Source: an uncultured bacterium (lineage in GTDB: Bacteria; Verrucomicrobiota; Lentisphaeria; Victivallales; UBA1829). From it: a DNA stretch of 59,032 nt. Each line of letters begins with the position of its first letter. The stretch's first letter is position 1. The stretch is from NCBI GenBank assembly GCA_949297765.1, contig CASFTV010000024.1, positions 1-59,032 on the forward strand, in the 5' to 3' direction. This document shows, piece after piece, positions 27,029-34,470 of this stretch. The notes under the pieces were generated by a model. It made no database searches, was not told the origin of the DNA, and saw only the letters and a program-made list of their open reading frames with translations. Both the position numbers and the translations under genes were made by a program.

Positions 27029-27268
27029 ATGCAGAACCAGACACCGCATTCAATGATGCTTGGCGTCGGCCTGGATAATCAGGACGGCCATAAGCGAGTG
27101 ACAAAAGGCGAAAATTTTGTCCTGGTCGGCGGTTCCGAAGAAACCCATGAACGGATGACGGAAACCGCAATCCGGGTCAATGAAAAACTCTCCGCCCGTG
27201 GAAAAACTCTTGATACAGTCGGGAAAGAGGAATTCTTCGATATCGTCTCCGAATGTTCGGAGAAATAA
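27029..27268 (+). CDS. Small conserved hypothetical protein
   Basis: This 79-residue soluble protein is of unknown function. AAGGAGAG lies directly before the ATG and the sequence is well ordered rather than low complexity: GHKRVTKGENFVLVGGSEETHERMTETAIRVNEKL followed by an acidic helix. I recall similar short proteins in other PVC-group genomes, but this is from memory. It lies after the strong hairpin at 26975-27008 and converges on the AraC-type gene with a 2-base gap. Confidence 0.65.
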   Translation: MQNQTPHSMMLGVGLDNQDGHKRVTKGENFVLVGGSEETHERMTETAIRVNEKLSARGKTLDTVGKEEFFDIVSECSEK

Positions 27269-27270
27269 AT

Positions 27271-28149
27271 TCAGGTCCGGACTCCTCTCCGGTACTGTTC
27301 CGGCGTCAGATGAAATAATCTGCGGAACGAGGAACAGAAATAGGTTACGGAATTGAACCCGCACTCCTTTGCCGTTTCCGCCAGGGAATTGCTGTTCCAC
27401 GCCAGCAGTCTCCGAGCGTGCAGAAGACGCATGCGGTGGAGCCATGCGGCGGGTGAGAGTCCGCAGGTCTGAAGAAACAGGCGCCGGAATCGGACCTCTT
27501 TCAGAGAAACGGTTGCGGCAATGTCCCGTACAGAAAGATTCACCGCCAGATTCTGACGCATGAATTTCAACGCCGTTTCGATCCGGGGATCACAGGCGGC
27601 CGCCGGAGATACCGGACAGATCCCGCTTTCCGTCAGCTCAACAAAAATTCGCCGAACAAGCTGTTCCGCGCAGGAAAATGCAAGATTGCTGCTCCGGTTG
27701 CGAAGAGCAATGATGCGCAGGAGTTCCTCCTCTTTGGCTTCCCAGTAGCGAAGCGGGAAAAACGCTTTCGTCAAACGCCGGAAGGGATTGTCGTTGTGCG
27801 GGTGTTCGCAGAGAACATGCAGAATAAACGTCTCCGCCGAACAGATCCCGGAATGGAATCCGTAGGAGTGCGGTACGAATTCCGGAACCATCATGCACTC
27901 GCCGGGGGACAGCACGGCAGACCGGTCTGCCGTCCGGGCTTGAAGTTTTCCGCTCTTCACGATAACAATCAGATTGTCGGAGATTTTCCGCTCCGGAACC
28001 GCCCATGGAATCTCCTGATGCCAGTATGCCGCATTCAAAACATGAAAATCCTGCGTGGATAAAAAGGAAACGGTTTGATCAAAGCGTTCCGGAGAATCGT
28101 AATTTTCCAGAAGAATTTTCCTCTCATTCCCGTAGAGCGACTGTGTCAT
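27271..28149 (-). CDS. AraC-family transcriptional regulator
   Basis: This 292-residue regulator has an N-terminal cupin-type ligand-binding domain (about residues 20-150, including LSPGECMMVPEFVPHSYGFH) and a C-terminal double helix-turn-helix of the AraC type (about 195-290: VRDIAATVSLKEVRFRRLF, and AKECGFNSVTYFCSSFRRLFHLTPEQYRR). ATG 28149 is preferred; a TTG six codons earlier is the alternative. It is divergent from the BNR-repeat gene, with a shared 96-base promoter region, and probably controls it in response to a sugar. Confidence 0.9.
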   Translation of the reverse strand: MTQSLYGNERKILLENYDSPERFDQTVSFLSTQDFHVLNAAYWHQEIPWAVPERKISDNLIVIVKSGKLQARTADRSAVLSPGECMMVPEFVPHSYGFHSGICSAETFILHVLCEHPHNDNPFRRLTKAFFPLRYWEAKEEELLRIIALRNRSSNLAFSCAEQLVRRIFVELTESGICPVSPAAACDPRIETALKFMRQNLAVNLSVRDIAATVSLKEVRFRRLFLQTCGLSPAAWLHRMRLLHARRLLAWNSNSLAETAKECGFNSVTYFCSSFRRLFHLTPEQYRRGVRT

Positions 28150-28188
28150 GATTGTCGAAAAATTCAATAAAAGAGGTGTTTTTTTCTA

Positions 28189-28217
28189 TTGTCTTTTCTG
28201 GTAAGATACCGTATAAT
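28189..28217 (+). promoter_or_regulatory. Promoter of the BNR-repeat gene
   Basis: TTGTCT (28189-28194) and TATAAT (28212-28217) are 17 bases apart. The element lies in the space shared with the divergent AraC-type regulator. Confidence 0.7.
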
Positions 28218-28245
28218 ATCATAAAATCAATATCGGGAGGAAGAA

Positions 28246-29361
28246 ATGTTGCATGGAAAATTGATTTTTCATCCGGGAGAGGAATATCAGGTAGGGAAAC
28301 GTTTCTGGCAGGGGTGTCCGACCATTCAGCGGACTCTCCGGGGAACCCTGTTCGCCGGCTGGTATTCCGGCGGATTCGGAGAACCTTCGCTCAGCAATTA
28401 CAATCTTCTGGTCCGGAGCCGCGACGGAGGGCTTTCCTGGAGCGATCCGCTGCTGGTCATTGAAAGCCTTCGGGAAGAGGCCACGATTGCGATTGATATC
28501 CAGCTCTGGATGGATCCTTTGAACCGGATGTGGCTCTTCTGGACCCAGCGGCATCTCCGCATCCCGGCCGCGGAACCGGGACACCTGGAGCTCTGGGCGA
28601 TGGTCTGCGATGACCCTGACGCTGAAACCCTCCATTGGAGCGAACCCCGTTTCATCACTCCCGGATTTCTCCGCTGCCGTCCGACCGTCCTTTCCGACGG
28701 CCGCTGGCTCTGCTGCGCGTATGACTGGCTCGGAAACCGCTATCACTATTCCGAGTCCCGGGACAACGGAAACACATGGATCCGAAAAGAAGCCGGAGAA
28801 AAAATGCCGACCGATTTCGATGAATCCATGATCCTGGAACGGACCGACGGCTCTCTCTGGATGCTCGCCCGCTGCTTTGCCGGAGTTCTTGCGGAATCGA
28901 TCTCCACGGACGGCGGAGAACACTGGTCGCCCGGTGCCCCGACCCGGATTCCTTCTCCGTTCTCCCGCTTTTTCCTGCGCAGACTCCAGTCGGGACGTGT
29001 CCTGCTGATTAAGAACGATCATCCCAAGTCCCGCATTCAGATGACCGCTCTCCTCTCGGAAGATGACGGAAGGTCCTGGAAGTATTCCATGGTCGTCGAT
29101 CCGCGGGAAACCTCTTATCCGGACGCGGTCGAAGGGCCGGACGGAACCATTTACATGATTCACGACCGGGGAAGAACAACCTTCCGCGAAATCCTCTGCT
29201 CCCGCTTTACCGAGGAAGATATCATCGCGGGGCATCTCGTCAACTTCGATTCCTATGTCTGCCAGATCATCAGCAAGGCTCCCGCCGTCCCGTGGGATGC
29301 CGCTGTCGCAAAAGCCGCGGCGGAAGACGATTCGAAGATGCGGAAAGCCTATTTCTCGTGA
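28246..29361 (+). CDS. BNR/Asp-box repeat protein of the sialidase superfamily
   Basis: This 371-residue protein is predicted to be a six-bladed beta-propeller. Asp-box motifs (S-x-D-x-G-x-x-W) occur four times: SRDGGLSW, SRDNGNTW, STDGGEHW and SEDDGRSW. A sialidase fold is clear, but the arginine triad of true sialidases cannot be confirmed, so a related glycoside hydrolase or lyase is equally possible. There is no signal peptide, which suggests a cytosolic substrate. GGGAGGAAG precedes the ATG. It is divergent from an AraC-type regulator and its 3' end overlaps the convergent BtuF-like gene by 13 bases. Confidence 0.8.
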   Translation: MLHGKLIFHPGEEYQVGKRFWQGCPTIQRTLRGTLFAGWYSGGFGEPSLSNYNLLVRSRDGGLSWSDPLLVIESLREEATIAIDIQLWMDPLNRMWLFWTQRHLRIPAAEPGHLELWAMVCDDPDAETLHWSEPRFITPGFLRCRPTVLSDGRWLCCAYDWLGNRYHYSESRDNGNTWIRKEAGEKMPTDFDESMILERTDGSLWMLARCFAGVLAESISTDGGEHWSPGAPTRIPSPFSRFFLRRLQSGRVLLIKNDHPKSRIQMTALLSEDDGRSWKYSMVVDPRETSYPDAVEGPDGTIYMIHDRGRTTFREILCSRFTEEDIIAGHLVNFDSYVCQIISKAPAVPWDAAVAKAAAEDDSKMRKAYFS

Positions 29362-30161
29362 CCGGTTCTGTTCCCTGACTGTCGGAAAAAATCATGCAGC
29401 TTCCGGACCGCTTCCATGGAACGCGGTCCGAGGCGGTAGAGCAGGGACGGGTCCAGACCTGTCAGGATCCGTCCCGAACGAAACGCGGAACACGAACGCA
29501 GAACGGATTCCGTTTCGTTCTCCCCTCCGCAGAAAACCACGATGTCCGGATCCCGCAGAAGAACCCATTCCGGCGAGACAATGAAATATCCTTTTTCTTC
29601 CTCTCCCGCAATGTTTTTCCCTCCCGCCAGTTCAATCAGCTCATGGAGAAAGGTCCGCTTTCCCGCGGTATAGAGCGGTGAGGACGAAATCATTACAAAC
29701 ACCTTCGGCGCCTGCGGAAGATCACTCCGGAAACGACGGATCTCTTCCCGGTTTTTCCGGATTTCCTGTTCCGCCCGCTCGCGTTTTCCGAGAAGTTCTC
29801 CCAGCGTGCGCAGCGCGGAATCATAATCCGAAAGGGAATTTGCCGGAATTTCCAGATATCGGATGCCCGCCCGCTCCAGAACGGCCCGGTCGTTCGGCGA
29901 ACGGACCGCCGCCGTGACGACAACCGTCGCTCCCGAAGCGATCAGCGCCTCCGGATCGGCTTTCCCGAAACGACCGACGACTGGAATTTTTCGAATTCCC
30001 GGCGGATAATCACAGGCCGAAGAACGTCCGCAGAGCGCACTCTCTCCCCCCAGCAGACAGATGATCTCCGTCAGATTGGGACTCAGCGATGCAATTCTCT
30101 CCTCCGCGGACAGAAGAAGCATGGAGAAGAAAAGAAGCGCCGCACCGGCTCTGATCCGCAT
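29349..30161 (-). CDS. Periplasmic binding protein, BtuF-like
   Basis: This 270-residue protein has a signal peptide (RAGAALLFFSMLLLSA-EE) and the two-lobed fold of ABC-transporter class III binding proteins. Typical motifs are RIASLSPNLTEIICLLGG and VVGRFGKADPEALIASGATVVV, with a connecting helix around 115-145. BtuF (vitamin B12) is the closest type I recognise, but iron-chelate binding is possible. No permease or ATPase gene adjoins it, and it ends an operon led by an ECF sigma factor. A second, riboswitch-linked member of the family lies at 40855-41832. Confidence 0.8.
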   Translation of the reverse strand: MRIRAGAALLFFSMLLLSAEERIASLSPNLTEIICLLGGESALCGRSSACDYPPGIRKIPVVGRFGKADPEALIASGATVVVTAAVRSPNDRAVLERAGIRYLEIPANSLSDYDSALRTLGELLGKRERAEQEIRKNREEIRRFRSDLPQAPKVFVMISSSPLYTAGKRTFLHELIELAGGKNIAGEEEKGYFIVSPEWVLLRDPDIVVFCGGENETESVLRSCSAFRSGRILTGLDPSLLYRLGPRSMEAVRKLHDFFRQSGNRTGHEK

Positions 30162-30164
30162 GGC

Positions 30165-30773
30165 TCAGGGATTTCCCCTGCGCGGTTTCCGGGGACGGGA
30201 AAAATCTCCCGCAGCATCTTTGACCAGACGCTCCGGCGGCGTTTCCGAAATCAGCTCCTGCGTCCTCCGTTCAAGATGCAGATCCTTCTCCTCCACCTGT
30301 TTCCGGTACCGCTCTTTCATCACGGAAAGCCGCTTTTCCATATTGCGGATTGCCGCTTCCGTATCGTCCAGCAGTTTCTTCTGAAATTTGAGGTGGTTTT
30401 CCAGTTCGGTCCGCATTTCGGTCCGGATTTTTGCCAGAGCCGCCTCTTTGAGTTCCGGCGTTTTTGCTTCCAGATACGCGTTCCGCAAAGCAAGCATATG
30501 CTGAGCCTTTTCCTGGCGGCGCTTGAAAAAATGTTTCCGCATCCGCTGTTCAAATGCTCTCGGATCTTTCGCGGCAAGCTGACGGAGTTCTTTGCGTTCC
30601 TCCTCGCTGAACGCCTTGGACTCCAGCGCGGAAAGCAGAGGATGCCGGTTTCCTCCCGGACGGCGCGCATGCGGCGGCGGGGGCGGAGGCGGTTCCTCCG
30701 CCGGTCTGCCGTAAACCGGAAGCATTGAGGCAAGCAGCAGCCCGGTCAGAAAGACGGATTCAAGCCTTTTCAT
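30165..30773 (-). CDS. Periplasmic helical protein, Spy/CpxP-like architecture
   Basis: This 202-residue exported protein has a signal peptide ending near VYG-RP, a run of seven prolines after it, then an almost entirely helical, highly charged body (residues 50-185, for example FSEEERKELRQLAAKDPRAFEQRMRKHFFKRRQEKA). The layout recalls Spy/CpxP-type periplasmic sensors or chaperones, though the LTxxQ motif is not seen. Its ATG overlaps the stop of the anti-sigma gene by 4 bases, so it is likely part of that envelope-stress-type unit. Confidence 0.65.
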   Translation of the reverse strand: MKRLESVFLTGLLLASMLPVYGRPAEEPPPPPPPHARRPGGNRHPLLSALESKAFSEEERKELRQLAAKDPRAFEQRMRKHFFKRRQEKAQHMLALRNAYLEAKTPELKEAALAKIRTEMRTELENHLKFQKKLLDDTEAAIRNMEKRLSVMKERYRKQVEEKDLHLERRTQELISETPPERLVKDAAGDFSRPRKPRRGNP

Positions 30774-31225
30774 ATCGTTTGGACTCCTTGATTCGCTATT
30801 TCATACACATTGCTGAACAGAGCAGCACTGTCGGCCACTTCGCAGGAAAGCGAGATCAGGCTGTCATCGTAATCAAAAATCGACGTTTGAGCGACTCCCT
30901 GCTGCGTCCGGGACACCGGAACGTTCTGTGCCGGCATCAGAGAATAAAACGCGATCCCGAACGAGAGTACAAACGATGCCGCAATGGGCAGTGCAATCTT
31001 CCAGAGTTTCCAGCGGCGGCGGGCGACCTGTCTTCCGGCTTCCGCGAGAATCGCCGCATCCAGCGCCTCCGGGACCTCTTCATATCCGGAATCCTCTGCC
31101 TCCAGAGTGCTGATCCGCAGAAAAAGGGCGCAGTCCGGGCATTCCGCAAGATGTTTCTCCGCGGCGGCGGAGCGTACTTCTCCGGATGCAATCTCCCGCA
31201 TGACGTCTGCACATGTCGTATTCAT
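30770..31225 (-). CDS. Anti-sigma factor with zinc-finger motif
   Basis: This 151-residue protein probably holds the upstream ECF sigma factor at the membrane. A zinc anti-sigma motif H-x3-C-x2-C (HLAECPDC, residues 25-32) is followed by a single transmembrane helix (about 73-94, IALPIAASFVLSFGIAFYSL) and a short periplasmic tail with no known domain. It starts 16 bases after the sigma gene and overlaps the following gene by 4 bases, as is usual for sigma/anti-sigma pairs. Confidence 0.85.
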   Translation of the reverse strand: MNTTCADVMREIASGEVRSAAAEKHLAECPDCALFLRISTLEAEDSGYEEVPEALDAAILAEAGRQVARRRWKLWKIALPIAASFVLSFGIAFYSLMPAQNVPVSRTQQGVAQTSIFDYDDSLISLSCEVADSAALFSNVYEIANQGVQTI

Positions 31226-31241
31226 TGTTTGCCCTTCCTGG

Positions 31242-31820
31242 TTACGAGACCCATTCGTTCAGCTGTTTCCTCAAATTTTTCACCGCATACTGCATTCTGC
31301 CCAGCACCGTGTTGATGGAGCAGTTCTGCACTTCCGCAATCTCCTTGAAGGAAAGCCCCTCCTGGCGGAGCAGGAAGACCTCCTTCTGTTCATCCGCAAG
31401 TCCGTCCGCCGCCTTCCGGAGCGCGGCTGCCAGCTCGCGGTTGTGCATCCGCGTCCATGGTTCCGTATGCGTCACCGGTTCGCTGACGGCGAGATTCTCG
31501 TCGTCCAGCGGCAGTTCCGCGGATTTCTTCTCCCGCCGGAACTGGTCGATCGCAAGATTCCGGGCGATCATCGAGAGCCATGCAAAGAACTTCTGTTTGC
31601 TCTCATAGTCTCCCAGCCGTTTTACAACGCGGATCCATGTCTGCTGAAACACATCGTCCGAGTGTGCGCGGTTTCCCAGCATTCTGTTCAAGTACGCGTA
31701 CAGCGGACGTTTGTATCGCTCGTAGAGAACCGTGAATGAGTCGCTGTCCCCCTCCAGGTATGCGAGAATCAGCTCCTCGTCCGAAATCCGGTTCTCTTCC
31801 GTTGTTCCGTTCATGTCCAT
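31242..31820 (-). CDS. ECF-type RNA polymerase sigma factor
   Basis: This 192-residue sigma-70 family protein has region 2 (about residues 20-90: DSFTVLYERYKRPLYAYLNRMLGNRAHSDDVFQQTWIRVVKRL) and region 4 (about 130-185: LADEQKEVFLLRQEGLSFKEIAEVQNCSINTVLGRMQYAVKNLRKQL). It lacks regions 1 and 3, as ECF factors do. It heads an operon with the anti-sigma factor, a helical periplasmic protein and a BtuF-like protein. Its own promoter (31880-31908) looks like a sigma-70 site. ATG 31814 is an alternative start. Confidence 0.93.
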   Translation of the reverse strand: MDMNGTTEENRISDEELILAYLEGDSDSFTVLYERYKRPLYAYLNRMLGNRAHSDDVFQQTWIRVVKRLGDYESKQKFFAWLSMIARNLAIDQFRREKKSAELPLDDENLAVSEPVTHTEPWTRMHNRELAAALRKAADGLADEQKEVFLLRQEGLSFKEIAEVQNCSINTVLGRMQYAVKNLRKQLNEWVS

Positions 31821-31879
31821 ATAACGCGATCGTATCCGTGTTTATTGTGCGGAGGATGATTTTTTTTAATTTTTTTTGA

Positions 31880-31908
31880 AATATACGCTGGAACGAGCAT
31901 TTTTTCAA
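31880..31908 (-). promoter_or_regulatory. Promoter of the ECF sigma operon
   Basis: On the minus strand TTGAAA (31903-31908) and TATATT (31880-31885) are 17 bases apart, followed by an A-rich leader. Confidence 0.65.
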
Positions 31909-31991
31909 CCCTCTTCCGCTTCCCTTTTCCGGATTTTACCGGAAAGAAATGATCCGGTTTCGCTCCGGGAATCCTTATTCTTTTTCTCCGA

Positions 31992-32020
31992 TTGATTTTC
32001 CTGTATCTCCGGTGTATATT
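31992..32020 (+). promoter_or_regulatory. Promoter of the monooxygenase-like gene
   Basis: TTGATT (31992-31997) and TATATT (32015-32020) are 17 bases apart, 53 bases before the start codon. Confidence 0.65.
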
Positions 32021-32072
32021 CCGGAAACCGGCGGCACTTCCGCCCCGGGAAACACAAACCGAAAGGATTCCC

Positions 32073-32354
32073 ATGTTTCAGATCATTGCGATTGTCTCCC
32101 TGAAGAAGGGGGAGGCTGCGGCGTTCCGGACTCTCCTTCCCGCCATTGTGACGGCCTCCAGAACGGATCGGGGCAACATCAGCTACCAGTGCGATCAGGA
32201 TGCCCTCAATCCCGATGTCTTCCTGTTTCAGGAGCGCTGGGAGAACGATGAGGCGCTCGAAGCTCATCTTGCCCAGCCGCATTTCAAGGAATTCGCCGCC
32301 GCCATTGAGCCGCTTCTTGCCGCACCGCTTGCGATGCACAAGATCATGCTCTGA
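32073..32354 (+). CDS. Antibiotic-biosynthesis-monooxygenase-domain protein (YgiN-like)
   Basis: This 93-residue protein has the length and layout of a single ABM dimeric alpha/beta-barrel domain: an N-terminal strand FQIIAIVSLKKGE, helix AAAFRTLLPAIVTAS, the central strand NISYQCDQD, then FLFQERWENDEALEAHLAQPHFKEF, the most conserved segment of the family. Members include quinol monooxygenases and heme-degrading enzymes, but many are of unknown function. It is a single-gene unit with its own promoter, divergent from the ECF sigma operon and convergent with hydG. Confidence 0.85.
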   Translation: MFQIIAIVSLKKGEAAAFRTLLPAIVTASRTDRGNISYQCDQDALNPDVFLFQERWENDEALEAHLAQPHFKEFAAAIEPLLAAPLAMHKIML

Positions 32355-32429
32355 TTCTTTCATTTCTCCGTTGCGGAAAGGGGACTCATTCCCCTCTCCG
32401 CGCGGAGAAGAATGGACCGGACCGCAGAC

Positions 32430-33848
32430 TCAGAAACGGAAATCGCGCTTGCCGTTGTGAAGCTCGGTCAGATGTTCGGCCGCGATCCGCCGGACCTTCT
32501 CGTTCGGAATGCGTTTGAGCTCTTCCGCGATCACGGCTTCGCCCTTTGCCCGGGTGTCGGGCGAGGCGTAGTCCTCCAGATACTCCTTCAAAGTCATAAT
32601 GGCGTTCGGCTGACAGCAGTTCGCAATCTGTCCGGATTTGACCAGTTTCATAAACCGGTCTCCCGTGCGTCCTTCCCGGTAGCACGCCGTGCAGAAGCTC
32701 GGAATGTACCCCAGTTCAAGAAGCCAGTTGACAACCTCGTCCAGACTCCGGTTGTCGTTGACGTCGAACTGCGCGGAGTTCTCTTCACTGGTCTCCTGTT
32801 TCACATAGCCGCCGACGCTGGTGCGGGATCCGCCGCTGATCTGCGAAACACCGAGATTCAGCACCCGACGGCGCGCCTCCTTCGATTCCCGCGTCGAAAT
32901 AATCAGCCCCGTATAGGGAACCGCAATGCGGAGAACCGCAACGATCTTCTCAAAGGTGTCGTCGGAGATCGCGTTGGGGAAGGCGTCCGGATTGATATCG
33001 TCGGCCGCGCGGATGCGCGGAACACTGATCGTGTGCGGTCCGACCCCCTTTGCTGCCTCCAGATGTTCCGCGTGCATCAGAATGCCGATGAAATCGTACA
33101 GATACGGACTGAGTCCGAACAGAACTCCGCAGCCGACATCGTCGATTCCTCCATCCATCGCGCGGTCCATCGCCTCGGTGTGATAGGCGTAGTCGTGTTT
33201 CGGTCCGGTCGGATGAAGCTCCTCGTACGCCTTTTTGTTGTAGGTCTCCTGAAAGAGAATATAAGTTCCGATCCCCGCTTCCTTGAGTTTCCGGTAGTTC
33301 TCCACCGTGGTCGCCGCAATGTTCACATTCACGCGCCGGATCGCCCCGTTCTTATGTTTGATTCCGTAGATGGTCCGGATGCTCTCCAGAACATATTCAA
33401 TCGGATTGTTGACGGGGTCTTCGCCGGTCTCCAGCGCAAGGCGCTTGTGTCCCATATCCTGAAGTGCGATCACCTCCCGCGCGATCTCCTCCTGCGAGAG
33501 CTTCTTCCGGCGGATGTGCTTGTTCCTGAAATGATACGGACAGTAAGTGCAGCCGTTCACGCAGTAGTTGGAAAGATAGAGCGGCGCAAACATCACGATG
33601 CGGTTCCCGTAGAACTTCTGCTTGATCTCCTTTGCCAGAGCGAAAATCCGCTCCTTTTCCTCCGGGAGTTCGCATTCGAGCAGCACGGCCGCCTCCCGGT
33701 GGGGGAGTCCTTTGCACTCCGCGGCTTTCTTCAGAATGGCGTCGACCAGTTCACGGTTGTTTCTGTTTTCTTTTGCATAGGCGATGGATTCCTGGATCTC
33801 CTGATCGTCGATGAATTCGGTTGCTTTCGATGACTTCGGGTCATACAT
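32430..33848 (-). CDS. hydG: [FeFe]-hydrogenase H-cluster radical SAM maturase HydG
   Basis: HydG cleaves tyrosine to supply CO and CN ligands for the H-cluster. The 472-residue protein has the radical SAM motif C-x3-C-x2-C (CVNGCTYC, near residue 96) and the C-terminal auxiliary cluster region (FCTACYREGRTGDRFM and a Cys-Cys-Gln-Pro-Asn-Ala segment) specific to HydG and absent from ThiH-only roles. It lies 19 bases after a TM1266-type regulator gene and shares the structured leader at 34126-34303. hydE, hydF and hydrogenase structural genes are not in the window. Confidence 0.95.
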   Translation of the reverse strand: MYDPKSSKATEFIDDQEIQESIAYAKENRNNRELVDAILKKAAECKGLPHREAAVLLECELPEEKERIFALAKEIKQKFYGNRIVMFAPLYLSNYCVNGCTYCPYHFRNKHIRRKKLSQEEIAREVIALQDMGHKRLALETGEDPVNNPIEYVLESIRTIYGIKHKNGAIRRVNVNIAATTVENYRKLKEAGIGTYILFQETYNKKAYEELHPTGPKHDYAYHTEAMDRAMDGGIDDVGCGVLFGLSPYLYDFIGILMHAEHLEAAKGVGPHTISVPRIRAADDINPDAFPNAISDDTFEKIVAVLRIAVPYTGLIISTRESKEARRRVLNLGVSQISGGSRTSVGGYVKQETSEENSAQFDVNDNRSLDEVVNWLLELGYIPSFCTACYREGRTGDRFMKLVKSGQIANCCQPNAIMTLKEYLEDYASPDTRAKGEAVIAEELKRIPNEKVRRIAAEHLTELHNGKRDFRF

Positions 33849-33867
33849 CTCGGCATTCCTCCGGTTT

Positions 33868-34125
33868 TTATTGTTGAATGGTTGTTTTTGAATAAACTGT
33901 TTTCGCGCTGACGCCGTTCAGCATTCCGAGTTTTCCGGAAAGTGAGCTGATGGCTTCCTGCGGAGCGTCGAGAACGACACTGATGATTGCGATTCCCCTG
34001 CTCCGGTAGGGAATGCCCATGCGGCCGATGATCCATCCGGAGTATTCGTGCAGAATGCGGTTGATCTCCTCTGTCCGCGCGTGATCCTCCACGATGATGC
34101 CGACCAATGCGATTCTTGTTTCCAT
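33868..34125 (-). CDS. TM1266-family putative regulator of the iron-only hydrogenase system
   Basis: This 85-residue protein has an ACT/NikR-C-like fold (ETRIALVGIIVEDHARTEEINRILHEYSGWIIGRMGIPYR, then a second beta-alpha-beta unit). The family is repeatedly found beside hydrogenase maturation genes, and the name comes from that link. It has no DNA-binding domain of its own. It is the first gene of the hydG unit, preceded by a terminator-containing leader. Confidence 0.88.
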   Translation of the reverse strand: METRIALVGIIVEDHARTEEINRILHEYSGWIIGRMGIPYRSRGIAIISVVLDAPQEAISSLSGKLGMLNGVSAKTVYSKTTIQQ

Positions 34126-34303
34126 CCCATCCGTCTCCCGAAAAAAAATCCCCGCGTTCCTTATCTGAAGGCGCGCGGGGACATGGAGACACTTCCTGTC
34201 CGGCTTTGCTGCACCGCCTTCCCGCTCGGGCGCACCCTCACGGCTCAGAACGACTGCTGTTGAATATTTCTTCCGGCGCGGGATTTCCCCTTGCCGTCAG
34301 ATT
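34126..34303 (-). promoter_or_regulatory. Structured leader of the hydG operon, class unknown
   Basis: The predicted 178-base leader contains several stems on the minus strand: CGGC-GGG/CCC-GCCG around 34278-34299, GGGTGCGCCC, GACAGGAAGTGTC around 34188-34200, and finally a terminator hairpin just before the ribosome site. This layout (folded domain, terminator, then start codon) is typical of riboswitches or protein-controlled attenuators. I could not match it to a riboswitch class I know. Confidence 0.55.
34141..34181 (-). terminator. Intrinsic terminator inside the hydG leader
   Basis: On the minus strand the stem TCCCCGCG/CGCGGGGA (34149-34156 with 34174-34181) is followed by eight T (34141-34148), and the start codon follows 15 bases later. 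No gene ends upstream on this strand, so it acts as an attenuator. Confidence 0.8.
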
Positions 34304-34309
34304 CTTTTT

Positions 34310-34337
34310 AAAATATCATCAAAAAAGGAAATTGCAA
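34310..34337 (-). promoter_or_regulatory. Promoter of the hydG operon
   Basis: On the minus strand TTGCAA (34332-34337) and TATTTT (34310-34315) are 16 bases apart. Transcription would begin near 34303. The remaining bases up to the macA-like gene show no clear plus-strand promoter. Confidence 0.5.
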
Positions 34338-34470
34338 GCGGAGCGGCTCCTCTCCCGGAGAAGAGCTGGAGACAATGGAAGATTTTTTCGTTTTTTCTTC
34401 CTCTTTCACACAATAAAATCCCTTGCGGAGCGTTAATCCGGTAAACTGCTATTGGAGAAGGAGAAGAATT

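Noticed and set aside
32379-32395. Terminator between the monooxygenase-like gene and hydG
   Set aside because: AGGGGA/TCCCCT is a short stem without a T-tract on either strand.
34188-34260. Hyd leader as a third cobalamin riboswitch
   Set aside because: GGGAAGGCGGTG is suggestive, but the CGCAACTGT-type box and the AGTCAGA segment seen in both other riboswitches are missing.
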